Positions 1 to 9,875 of a stretch of DNA of 64,000 nucleotides are shown in pieces; positions within the stretch are counted from its first letter, which is position 1; every line of letters starts with the position of its first letter. The DNA is from Echria macrotheca (taxonomy: Eukaryota > Ascomycota > Sordariomycetes > Sordariales > Schizotheciaceae), in the NCBI GenBank assembly GCA_030411725.1, contig MU839829.1, positions 1,054,001-1,118,000 of the forward strand, written 5' to 3'. The translations under genes and the position numbers were made by a program. The notes under the pieces are model-generated. The model was not told the origin of the DNA, made no database searches, and saw nothing but the letters and a program-made list of their open reading frames with translations.

Positions 1-3000
1 GCCATCAAGGATTCTTCTCAAGTTATGGGCGGCGAGTTCCGCACCCAATCACCTCAGTCGGAAGGCCGAATCGCACAGGTCATGCAGTGGGAGACCCCGG
101 GTACCAACACGCTCGAACAGGAGCAAGGTCTCGCATTGCTCTGTGCCGATACCGAGAGAGTCGCCAAAGCCAAGGTTGAAGCAGTTGTTCGTCACCGAAA
201 GATCCTGGAATATGCCGAGAGAATCCGGATCGAATTCACCATCATCGTCCAAGATTGCATTGACGAAGCTATTCGAAAAGCCGCCAAGATTGCTGCAGGG
301 CGCCTGAGCGACTCGACCGAAGACGAAGAAGAGGAACTGGCCGCTGCGACAGAAGAAGGTATATTTTCGGGGTCTTTTGAGGGCCCTTCGACGCTGGGGC
401 TAGCTATCCAGAATGCTCAAATCAGCGAGGATCCCGATCGGCGTCGAATGTCGATGGCGGTCGACTCAACGAGGTCGAGCAGCCCGAAGGAATGCCCGAC
501 TCCCAGATCATCACACCGTGCCGCTCTAAACAGCTTGCTGGGACAGAGTCAATCTAGGCGCGACTCGCTGCTCTTTGAGAGTGATGCCGGTGATAGCGAT
601 GGAAGCATGCGGTCTTCTTCTGTTGCTTCAAGACCTCCGCCGCGGACCGAGTCGCCCATTTCGGAGTTCAGCGATCTTCGCAGACAAGCAAGTTCAAGGC
701 AACATCAACGGCGGAGCCTGATACTTCCGGGCACTTCGTCACCCAGGAGGCAGGAGTCTCCTTCGAGAACCGGCCAACCAGCATCGCCTCTTCGCATACA
801 CAAACCCCGAAGTCTGCCGTTCCCATCCGATGCTTTGGTGTCTCCGGAGGCATCGCCCATGCTGGCGGGCGGCGAGTTCACATCGCCACAAATATCGCAT
901 CAGCACCACCACCGCAGACAATCCTCGGCGGCTGTTTCATCGTCGACGGGTGAAATGGCATTCAAACCACCCCCCTCACCACGTCTTAGCGCGGTCGTCA
1001 ACGCCCCGCAGGCTCGAGCGGTGCCTCCGTCGATCAAAGATTTCGAGATCATCAAGCCCATCAGCAAGGGCGCTTTCGGCAGCGTCTACTTGTCCAAAAA
1101 GAAGTCGACTGGCGAGTACTTTGCCATCAAGGTCTTGAAGAAGGCCGACATGGTTGCCAAGAACCAAGTTACCAACGTCAAGGCCGAGCGCGCAATTATG
1201 ATGTGGCAAGGGGAAAGTGACTTCGTTGCCAAGCTGTACTGGACTTTTTCCAGCAAAGACTATTTATACTTGGTTATGGAGTACTTGAACGGAGGCGACT
1301 GCGCTTCCCTCATCAAAGTGCTGGGCGGCCTCCCCGAGGACTGGGTCAAGAAATATCTTGGCGAGGTTGTCCTGGGCGTCGAGCATCTCCACAGCCGCGG
1401 AATCGTCCACCGGGATCTCAAACCAGATAATCTTCTTATCGACCAGAAGGGTCACCTCAAGCTTACCGACTTCGGGCTATCTCGGATGGGTTTGGTTGGC
1501 CGTCAAAAACGGGCCCTCAACAGCGGAGCCGATGCGGCGCCGGATTTGCTCAAGCAAGGGCCGTTTGCCCGGTCTGCTTCCATGGCGTCTTCCAGGTCGA
1601 CCTCTCTAGATCTTCACGGTAGAAGTCACTCGCCCTCTTCAACTCCCCAGATGACGCCTAGCGATTTTGGGCAAAGTTTTGGACAGCCTTCGTACTTCAG
1701 CCTCGGCTCGCTTTCTCAGGAGCCCCGGCGCGTGTCAACCCATCGGAGCGATAGCGGTGGTAGTGAAATGTTGACGCAAATGCTAGGCACCCTCAGCCTG
1801 AATGACAACCCCTCGAGCATGGCACAGAGTATTCTATCTCCCGGAGAAGGAAGTGAAGGGGACGCCGCCGCCTCGCCTGATTTTGCCTCGCTTTCCCATA
1901 CCACAACACAGACCAGCAACGATTCGGCCAGAGGCACGCCGCCCCAGCCGCCCATGCCTCCGCCCAACTGGGCGCTGTTCGATCCCGAGGACACTAACCG
2001 TCGCTTCGTCGGGACACCGGACTATCTTGCCCCAGAGACTATCAGGGGCGAGCCTCAAGATGAGACGAGCGATTGGTGGTCCGTTGGCTGCATCATGTAC
2101 GAGTTCCTCTATGGAATTCCCCCGTTCCATGCCCCCGAGGCAGAGCAGGTGTTTGAGAACATTCTTGCCCGCCGGATCCACTGGCCTGATGAGTCCGAGG
2201 ACGAGGTCTCGCCCGAAGCCAAGGACCTAATAAATAAACTGCTGTGTTCGAATCCACACCAGCGTCTGGGATCCAACCGCGAGGAAAAATACCAGTCTGG
2301 GGGCGACGAGATCCGTAGCCATCCGTGGTTTGACGGCGTGAACTGGGAAACCTTGCTCCAGGACGAAGCCCAATTTGTTCCACAACCCGAGAACCCCGAG
2401 GATACCGAGTATTTTGATTCCCGGGGAGCTACCTTGCAGTCCTTTGCTGAGGAAATCGAGGATCAGACTTCACCGCCTTCTGCTCCGTCGGCAGATTATC
2501 CCGACAGACCCCACGACGCGCTGTCGCGGGTAAGGTCGCAGGTCAACTCCATCAAGCGCGGCCTAATGCCGTTGCACATTCCGCCGCACGTTCGAGACCT
2601 CAAGAGCAGACGACTGAGCGAACCTGTCGCAACGGACGATTTCGGAAACTTCGCATTCAAGAACCTTCCGGTGCTCGAGAAAGCGAATAAAGATGTCATA
2701 CAAAAGCTGCGGGCAGAGGCGATGGCGGTGCAGAACAAACCGCTGAGCCCCGGAGGGGGCAACTCCGTCACTTCCCCCGGCCCTGGGCTCGACTGCAGTC
2801 CAATTCTGTCAATGCCTGTTCAGCGGACCCTCTCCAACGCAAAGGCGTCCCAACGGCCTCAGTCTCCGTCGGGGACCAGTCATTCTAATTCGTCTCCTAG
2901 CCGCGTATCTCAACCGTCGTCCCCGCTGCTCGTATCATTTGTGGCCGGCCAAGGCGCGGAGAACAGGCGGAAGGCTTCCAGCAACTCTTCAAGTTTATCG

Positions 3001-4734
3001 CAGGCCTCTGGACCTGGTCTGCAGCCGGGAACCACGTACTTCGAGGTGCCGCGAGTACCGCCTAGCTTGCAGAAAGCGGCCACAACAGTCGCTGCCTCGT
3101 CGCCTATCAAAGCCCGAGGGATACCGCCTCCTTTGCCGCTATCGCCGCAGAAGGTCCCAGCGAACCATCTGATGTCCACTCCGCGACATTCCAGCGCCGG
3201 TGGGCGGTCTCGTTCGTTGACTGTGGGATCCCAGGAAGGCAGTCCGATTGCTTCCGACATTCTCGCCGCCGCACATCACAAGAATCGTCGTAGCCAGGTC
3301 TTCGATATGTCTCCGTCGTCGTCGGACAATGAGGGAGACAAGGCAAGCGCGCTACTCCGGGTCCAACGACGCCGGCAAAGTTCGAGGCGCATGTCGCAAA
3401 TTAACGTTGATGGGCCCATGTTTCGCCCTCTCGACGTTCTCATTTGCGAGGACCACCCGGTTTCTCGGATGGTCATGGAAAAACTCTTCGAGAAGCTGCA
3501 CTGCCGGACCATCTCTGCTACGACCGGATCCGAGGCCGTCCGTTATTCCATGAGTGACATCAAATTCGACATCATCTTCATGGAATTCAAGCTTCCGCAG
3601 ATCAATGGCGCCGATGTTGCTCGGATGATTCGCGAAACGAAGAATACGAACGCCCACACGCCTCTAGTGGCGTTCACGGCTTACTTGAAAGAGCTTCAAG
3701 CTCCGCACTACTTTGACTCCCTGATTGAAAAGCCTATCAGTTCCTCGAAATTGACCGAGGTTCTGGGTAGTCTCTGTCAGTGGAAGCCGGCCTCTCCGAC
3801 CCAGCCGGGTTCGCTTTCTCTGTCGCTCCCGCATCCCATTCCTTCCGGTCTTCGCCAGGAAAGCCTCAGGCTGGAAGACAGTCCGACCTCGGGCTCGTCG
3901 GGGTATGCGCACCGATCCAGCAGCAGTTTCCGGGAGGACTCTATCAGCTCTAGCTTGTTCGGCGACTCTTCGTCTGTGGCAACGGATGATATCCCCATGC
4001 TCATTAGCAGGAAAGCAACCGGGGATTGGGACGAGAACGCTCACGGTATCTCGGCTGCGGAAGAGATCCTCCTCGCACCCGGTGATCCGCTCAAGTCTCC
4101 GACGCACCCTCATCTCATCACGCAGCAATCGGCGCCTGGACAGATGGAGCATTCGCCGTCCAGAAACAAAGGCCCGGCGCCTCAGCGTTCCCTAGAGAAG
4201 TTAAGAGCCAAGCGCGAATCCATCGAGAAGCGCCGGAACGAGGGGAGCGTGGATTCGGCAGACGACGAGGACGATGAACTCGGACAAGGCAATGCGGCCG
4301 CGTCGTCGAAGCACTATCGTAGCAAGTCGGTGCTGCCGTCGTCAAAGCTTGGCATTGAGATGATGCGGGCGAACAGCCACGATAGTGTTACCGCTGGTGG
4401 GTCCGAGAGCACGACCAGCACCGTCGAGCCTATTACCCAGGTTGTTACACCGAATCAGGATCTGAAATTGGAATTCCCACGGCCGATCTCCACAACGGGC
4501 CCGGTGACGCCGCCGCTAGTTGTGTCAGAGGAGGGGGTAGATGCGGCGGTGATTCTAAGCACGCCTCCCGAAACTGGGCTCGGAGTTCTGGGCGATAGCA
4601 TGGATGTGGACGAGACGCCACGCCCGACTTCAGCCCTTGGACGGGGCCAAGTGGAAGACGAAGAACCGACTCCTCGGCCGCCGGTCAAATCCGCCGGCAG
4701 AGATATTGTGTCGCCCTTTCCCGGGGCCATATAA
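1..4734 (+). CDS. rim15: Rim15/Greatwall-type Ser/Thr kinase with C-terminal receiver-like domain, 5' partial
   Basis: The frame is open to base 1, so the N-terminal part (PAS region in this family) lies outside the window; the first ATG in view is at 25. Numbering from that Met, the AGC-type kinase begins near residue 339 with a GAFGSVY glycine loop. HRDLKPDN is near 462 and DFGLS near 482. About 180 low-complexity Ser/Pro-rich residues then separate DFG from GTPDYLAPE (near 663), the long insert that marks Greatwall/Rim15 kinases. A receiver-like domain starts near 1136 (LICEDHPVS), but the phosphoacceptor Asp is Glu (FMEFKLP, near 1187), while the acidic pair and the Lys of EKP remain. In yeast Rim15 acts downstream of TORC1/PKA in entry to quiescence; the same role here is inferred. 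No intron is visible in this part. Confidence 0.93.
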   Translation, partial: AIKDSSQVMGGEFRTQSPQSEGRIAQVMQWETPGTNTLEQEQGLALLCADTERVAKAKVEAVVRHRKILEYAERIRIEFTIIVQDCIDEAIRKAAKIAAGRLSDSTEDEEEELAAATEEGIFSGSFEGPSTLGLAIQNAQISEDPDRRRMSMAVDSTRSSSPKECPTPRSSHRAALNSLLGQSQSRRDSLLFESDAGDSDGSMRSSSVASRPPPRTESPISEFSDLRRQASSRQHQRRSLILPGTSSPRRQESPSRTGQPASPLRIHKPRSLPFPSDALVSPEASPMLAGGEFTSPQISHQHHHRRQSSAAVSSSTGEMAFKPPPSPRLSAVVNAPQARAVPPSIKDFEIIKPISKGAFGSVYLSKKKSTGEYFAIKVLKKADMVAKNQVTNVKAERAIMMWQGESDFVAKLYWTFSSKDYLYLVMEYLNGGDCASLIKVLGGLPEDWVKKYLGEVVLGVEHLHSRGIVHRDLKPDNLLIDQKGHLKLTDFGLSRMGLVGRQKRALNSGADAAPDLLKQGPFARSASMASSRSTSLDLHGRSHSPSSTPQMTPSDFGQSFGQPSYFSLGSLSQEPRRVSTHRSDSGGSEMLTQMLGTLSLNDNPSSMAQSILSPGEGSEGDAAASPDFASLSHTTTQTSNDSARGTPPQPPMPPPNWALFDPEDTNRRFVGTPDYLAPETIRGEPQDETSDWWSVGCIMYEFLYGIPPFHAPEAEQVFENILARRIHWPDESEDEVSPEAKDLINKLLCSNPHQRLGSNREEKYQSGGDEIRSHPWFDGVNWETLLQDEAQFVPQPENPEDTEYFDSRGATLQSFAEEIEDQTSPPSAPSADYPDRPHDALSRVRSQVNSIKRGLMPLHIPPHVRDLKSRRLSEPVATDDFGNFAFKNLPVLEKANKDVIQKLRAEAMAVQNKPLSPGGGNSVTSPGPGLDCSPILSMPVQRTLSNAKASQRPQSPSGTSHSNSSPSRVSQPSSPLLVSFVAGQGAENRRKASSNSSSLSQASGPGLQPGTTYFEVPRVPPSLQKAATTVAASSPIKARGIPPPLPLSPQKVPANHLMSTPRHSSAGGRSRSLTVGSQEGSPIASDILAAAHHKNRRSQVFDMSPSSSDNEGDKASALLRVQRRRQSSRRMSQINVDGPMFRPLDVLICEDHPVSRMVMEKLFEKLHCRTISATTGSEAVRYSMSDIKFDIIFMEFKLPQINGADVARMIRETKNTNAHTPLVAFTAYLKELQAPHYFDSLIEKPISSSKLTEVLGSLCQWKPASPTQPGSLSLSLPHPIPSGLRQESLRLEDSPTSGSSGYAHRSSSSFREDSISSSLFGDSSSVATDDIPMLISRKATGDWDENAHGISAAEEILLAPGDPLKSPTHPHLITQQSAPGQMEHSPSRNKGPAPQRSLEKLRAKRESIEKRRNEGSVDSADDEDDELGQGNAAASSKHYRSKSVLPSSKLGIEMMRANSHDSVTAGGSESTTSTVEPITQVVTPNQDLKLEFPRPISTTGPVTPPLVVSEEGVDAAVILSTPPETGLGVLGDSMDVDETPRPTSALGRGQVEDEEPTPRPPVKSAGRDIVSPFPGAI

Positions 4735-6609
4735 TGATGGCGGGAAAAGGACAGATGGATGGAGCTATAGCTCCAAGAAGAAACAGCACGCCGATGGACG
4801 GCAAGGAGTATTTCGTTTATTTTGTCGGTTGTATTTTGGACCCAGCGAGGCGTTTTCACGGACGGCGAAAAGCCGAGACTGCATCATTGTCGCCTTTGTT
4901 TCCCTATGTACATGTTTTCTGCAGTCGGTGGGCCAAGGGTGCGCGGGCGTTTGGCGGGCATGTCGCGACGAAGGAGAAGCATTGGGGCTCCAACGGATGG
5001 GCAAAGAGGCGGGGGCCGTTTGCTTTTCTTGTACGACGTTTCGACAGGGCCGTGTTGTGTGGTGGAGGTTGATTCGGGGAATTCGTCCCAAGCACTACTC
5101 TAACGGTTTAACTCTTTTTTTGACCTGTTCTATATTACTTAGTGCCTAGCACCGGGCTTGCTAGCTAGAGTGTCATTTGTAGACGAGAACGAAGGTTGCA
5201 CAGTGAGATGGATTCGTCTTGTCATGTGCGCTTCCGGAGTAATTCTGACATTCAAGAGTTGGGGCTCTTGGTGTGAAGCAACAACCGCTTGTAACTGGAC
5301 GACTCCACGTGACGTAGCAACGAACCTCTGTGCCTTCACTGCCAACCAAAAAGACAAACGATGAAAAGTCGGATGGATTCAATAACTGCTAGTTTGGCAG
5401 ATATTCTCTGCAGGCGCGGACCGCGTTCGGGAAAATTGTCTCACGTGGGCCAGCCAAGGTTCTACAGCCATCCAAGCTTTTCTTGAGCTGGCACAAGCTC
5501 AAGTCAAGCTCACAAGAAATAAGCGTTGTTCTGTTTTTGCAGACTTTGGCAGCTCTCAGCGAAACAAGGCACCCACGTGTGTGCTTCGGGGCTCGCAATT
5601 GGTTGGCTGCCTTACCCAGCCAGCTGCCGAGGTGCAGCTAAAAATGCAAGGATCAGCACACTCTTTACGATGGACCCCTGTCTGCGTACATCCGCAGCTG
5701 GACCCCGCAATCCAGATCTTCTCTTTCCAGCAACGCCCCTCGTGCCCCTCTTCCAGCTTTGGATGGCTTGGCAGACCTCATGAATGTTGACTCGGGAGGC
5801 GCGGCGAAGATGGGAGAACCCTGATTCTCAGTCTTTTTCTATTTATCAGGCTCTCTGCTGTGCTGCCAGGCCAATTGTCACCACGTCATGGTCTTCTGAG
5901 ACATGATCAGCACCGAGAGGTCAAATACCCGTGCCTGGCACCTCGACGTCCTCCCATCAGATGATATCGAGCCTGCGGGTCAGAAAGGGCGGCGCCGAGG
6001 TGTGTCCGGCCTTTTTCACTCTGCTCTATTCGCCCGATCTCGGGGAGCACTTGCGGGAGACTAGACTTCTAGAGACTAGACGTGGCTCTGTCGAGGAGGC
6101 GGGACAGAATGTGTGTAGTATCCGTCGAGACTGTGGCGAGATGGCGCTTCGAATCCACACCAGATTTTTTCGCTGATAGGCAAGCCGGCGCGGGCACGGA
6201 GCCACTCAGATGCAGCCTCCGCCGTGGAGCGCAGGAACGATGTCAAAAACAGAAAGAAAAAAAAGGTACATGGAAAAAAAGGCGCCAGGTCGGCGGGGTG
6301 GGTCGTTGTTCGGGGTCCCCAATGTGCAAGGTGCTCGTGTGCTCTCTTGCCTCTTTGGACCTCCCGCACAACATCCCGACTCCCCTCCTCCCTGACTCCA
6401 GCTAACCCTCTCTTTGCCCCGACCTCTCTCCCCACATCGGCACTGCGTAGCTCTGAGCTATTTAAACCGGGTTGCGTCCGTTCGGTGGCCCCGGGCTTTT
6501 TTTGAACTCCTACATATTCTGCTGCCCTAGCGTCCACCTCTTTCTTCCCTTCTTTCTCTTTTCTTCGTCATCTCCCCCTACAAGCCACGACTTGTGCACA
6601 CAGCGCCTG
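4735..6609. other. intergenic: 3' region of the kinase gene and long transporter promoter
   Basis: I see no convincing gene in these 1.9 kb. The first part is presumably kinase 3' UTR. CACGTG boxes lie at 5306-5579 and a TATTTAAA motif at 6459-6466. A pyrimidine-rich leader (about 6535-6600) runs into the transporter ATG at 6610. Open frames here have no protein-like composition. Confidence 0.6.
5306..5579. promoter_or_regulatory. cluster of phosphate-response E-boxes (Pho4/NUC-1 type)
   Basis: CACGTG occurs at 5306-5311. CACGTGGG, the high-affinity Pho4 octamer, occurs at 5442-5449, and its reverse complement CCCACGTG at 5572-5579. They lie 1.0-1.3 kb upstream of the ATG of an MFS transporter of the phosphate/glycerophosphodiester type. 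CACGTG is the known core for yeast Pho4 and Neurospora NUC-1. That these sites control the transporter is inference from position and gene type. Confidence 0.55.
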
Positions 6610-8794
6610 ATGGCGGATCCCGTTCGCCATCACCGGCACCATGCCCCGGCTGCCGGGATGCTCCCCGTTCCCCACGGCCCCGAGACAGGCGACGAGCATG
6701 GCCACTACCCCCAGGGAGACGGGCAGCTGACGACGGACCGCGAGCGAGAGATCTTCCAGTACCTCACACACCCGGACGACTGCTACACGGCCGATGGCAC
6801 GTACTGGGCCGACCTGCCCCTGCGCGAGCGTGTCGCCTTCGTCAACAAGTCGCACAATGAGGAGGCCTGGAAGGAGCTCAAGTCGATCGGCAGCATGATG
6901 AAGAAGGACCCGCTGAGCCCGTTGTCCTGGTACTTCCGCAACGCTGTGCTCCCCGGTGCTGGACTCGGTCTTGAAGGCTACGTCTTGTTCAGCATCGGCA
7001 ACCTCGCGCCGCTGTTCGAAGCCACGTATCCCGAGTGCTGGGGCAAGAACCGCACCGTGTGCAGCGGCAACTGGATTGCTGCTGTCACCTACCTCGAGGT
7101 TATCGGCATCATGGTGGGCCAGGTGGCCGTCGGCATTATTGGTGACTGGATCGGCCGCCGTTGGGGTTTGATTCAGGACGCCGCCATCATGTTTGTTGGT
7201 CTCCTCATGATCACCGCGAGCTGGGGGTTGAACCTCAATGGCTGGGTCATTTGCTATGCTTGGTCTCTCTTCTTCTACGGTAAGTTGATCGTCTCTATTC
7301 TCTTCTTGGGTCGTTCCTGATAGTGGTTTTCGTTCCATAGGTTTTGGCGTCGGTGGCGAGTATCCCATCACCGCAACGTCATCCATGGAAAACGCTGTCT
7401 CGGCCGGAAAACTCTCTACCCGTGAAGACCGCCTTCATCGCGGCCGCAAGGTGACCATGGCGTTCCTGATGCAAGGCTGGGGTCAACTCATCAACCAGGC
7501 CTTGCTCATTGTTCTGCTCCTGATCTTCCACCATGGCAGCGGAGATCCTCCGTACGGCCTCGCGACGACGCAGTGGACGTGGAGACTTTCGTTTGCCATT
7601 CCGGCTGTTGGGACTCTCTGGCTGGTGTACTACCGTACATACAAGATGCCGCACGCCAGCCGTCAGCTTCAAGCCGCCAAGAAGAAGGGCAACGTCACGG
7701 GTTATGATGTGGACTCGCTGAAGATGACTTGCACCCACTTCGGCGGGCGTCTCCTTGCGACAGCTGGCGGCTGGTTCTGCAACGACGTTTTCTTCTATGG
7801 CAACAAGCTCTTCCAGGCGCAGTTCATCAAAGTCATCAGCGACAAGCCCGAGTCGGTCCTGACGAACTGGATCTGGAACCTGATCAACGTTATCGTGTCA
7901 CTCGCAGGATACTACCTCGCTTCTCTCCTTATCGACCATAAGCTCTATGGCCGTAAGGTGATGCAGCAGGTGGGATTCCTTATGTGTTTCGTCATGTTTG
8001 TTGTGCCGGCTTTCAACTACGAATACTATACCAGCCCGGCCGGTATCAAGGCATTCCAGGCCATGTACTTCCTGTCGAGTTTCTTCAACCAATTCGGGCC
8101 GAACAGCGTGACGTTCTTGGTTGCCGGAGAGGTGTTCCCGACGCCTATTCGTGCTTCGGCGCATGGCTTCAGCGCCTGCATTGGAAAAGCCGGCGCTCTG
8201 CTCGCCTCGGTTTTGTACAATTACATCGACACGCAAACCAAGTTCTATGTTGTCCCCTGGTTTGGCCTGGCCGGTATGCTGATCACCTGGTTGTATCTGC
8301 CCGATACAACCGGCCTCGATCTTAAGGAGCAAGAACGTCGCTGGAACTACATCCGTGCCGGCAAGGGTGACGAGTACCACGGCATTGCTATCCACTCCAA
8401 GCACCTGTCGGTCTGGGAGCGTATCAGGGGCGTGCACAAGCGGTACGACCCCGAGCTCGATATCAAGCAGAAGATCGAGGATATGCGCGAGGAATGGGCC
8501 GGAAAGGAGCGTCTACGTCGACACCGCGAGACGGGCGGAGACCCGGTCGGGCACGAGGACCTCGAGGGGGATGAGTGGAATGACGAGGTTCATCAGTACT
8601 TCCGCGACACCACGAACGGCGATTTGCTGATGAAGCCGGGCGTTAAGAACAACGAAAAGGCCGACTCTGGGCTCGGCGAGTCGGGGGTGCTGAGGTCCGG
8701 ATCGGGGAGTACCAAGCGGGCTTCCGAGCTTGATGAGAAGAGCGGCCAGGCGGGACCGTCGCAGTCCAGTGGCAGTGACGAGGCGAGCAGGTGA
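6610..8794 (+). CDS. MFS transporter, PHS/Git1-like (phosphate or glycerophosphodiester uptake)
   Basis: Model join(6610..7279,7341..8794), 707 aa. The 61-nt intron (donor GTAAGT, acceptor CATAG) restores FYGFGVGGEYP, a motif shared by phosphate:H+ symporters and Git1-type glycerophosphoinositol permeases. Hydrophobic helices start near residue 115 (NAVLPGAGLGLEGYVLF), and GDWIGRRWG is the MFS loop 2-3 signature. A hydrophilic loop and a second helix bundle follow, then a roughly 150-residue charged, Ser-rich cytoplasmic tail. ATG 6610 was chosen because the in-frame sequence before it is low-complexity leader. The tail is longer than in Pho84, and the substrate cannot be settled by eye. The upstream CACGTGGG sites favour a phosphorus source. 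Expected location is the plasma membrane. Confidence 0.82.
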
Positions 8795-9875
8795 CAACCG
8801 TGAAGATGTTTCAACCAGCACGATGTAGTGGGAGTGAGGCAGGCAGGCGGTATCATTGCCTTGCAGGGAGGATTACTCTGGGATTCAAAATTGGCGTTTG
8901 GGGGACCGGTGGCGGTATGACTTTTTATGACATCTTGGCTTTGCGTTTCAAGGTATCGCATGACCTTGGGCTTTAGAAGACATCCCTGCTGAGCAAGGAG
9001 TGGATGGATTATAGATCGATATTATACATGGATTTTGTCCATTTTTAGGCATTTTGGATTTGTTTGTATGTGCTTGATGGATCGCGCGGTGTTCTCAGGG
9101 GGGATTCGAAAGATTAAGGGGGGGAATGGATGTTGACCAATACACACCCTGAACGGAGCAAGTGAGATTGGACCAGGACGGGCATCAAACTTTTTCCTTT
9201 AAGAAGTCCGAATTTCACTTCCGTATGTTATGGGCGGTGGTGCATGGGTTCTCTGTTTAAGACGGAGGGAGTAAGGAGTGATGTGGAGAAAAGGAGGTTG
9301 GATTACTGATCATCCTGAACAGCAGAGTTCAGAGTTCAGAGTTTAGAGTTCAGGGTGTCTGCCACATTGTAAGGAGATGGGGGACACTACCCTAGCCAGA
9401 TAGGTCAACCATGGACATACATACGGATGGACCCTTGTGAGTGTGTGTTGGTGAATTTTTTTTTTCTCATGTGGATGTCAAATGTCAGATGTTGGACGAT
9501 ACCATGGATGACTTTGAACGGGATCCTCTTCTTCCACTTGCAGTTTGACGGATCGCTTGGTCATGTGTCGCGTACGAGTTTGATCCGGGGTTATCTATTG
9601 TACGGATACTTGGACGAAATTTAGGACGTGTGCCAGTTGAGAGTTGAGAAACCATGACGGGATCGGACCTTCTCCAGGTACTTGTCCTGGATGAGCCGGA
9701 CGAGTCTTGGTTTTTTCGAATGTTTAAACGAGGTTTCGCTTATTTACCCAGATACATAAGGTTGATATGTACAATACATCAAAAAGCCAGCCGCCTTGAT
9801 GCAATCCAGCCACGTCCGAAAAAGGGGGTGGGTGATCCCCTTTCTCACATCACACACAACTTTAATAGCCATCCA
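8795..9875. other. intergenic between convergent genes
   Basis: This holds the 3' ends of the + strand transporter and the minus-strand zinc-cluster gene. Apart from a short AGAGTTC tandem repeat I see nothing gene-like; the open frames are short with unconvincing composition. Confidence 0.55.
9323..9352. repeat. short AGAGTTC tandem repeat
   Basis: About four imperfect copies of a 7-nt unit (AGAGTTC, one copy AGAGTTT) lie side by side in the intergenic spacer. No function is evident. Confidence 0.7.

Noticed and set aside
4604..5149. Open frames overlapping the end of the Rim15 gene and beyond
   Set aside because: They are out of frame with the kinase, lack motifs, and lie mostly in the presumed 3' UTR.
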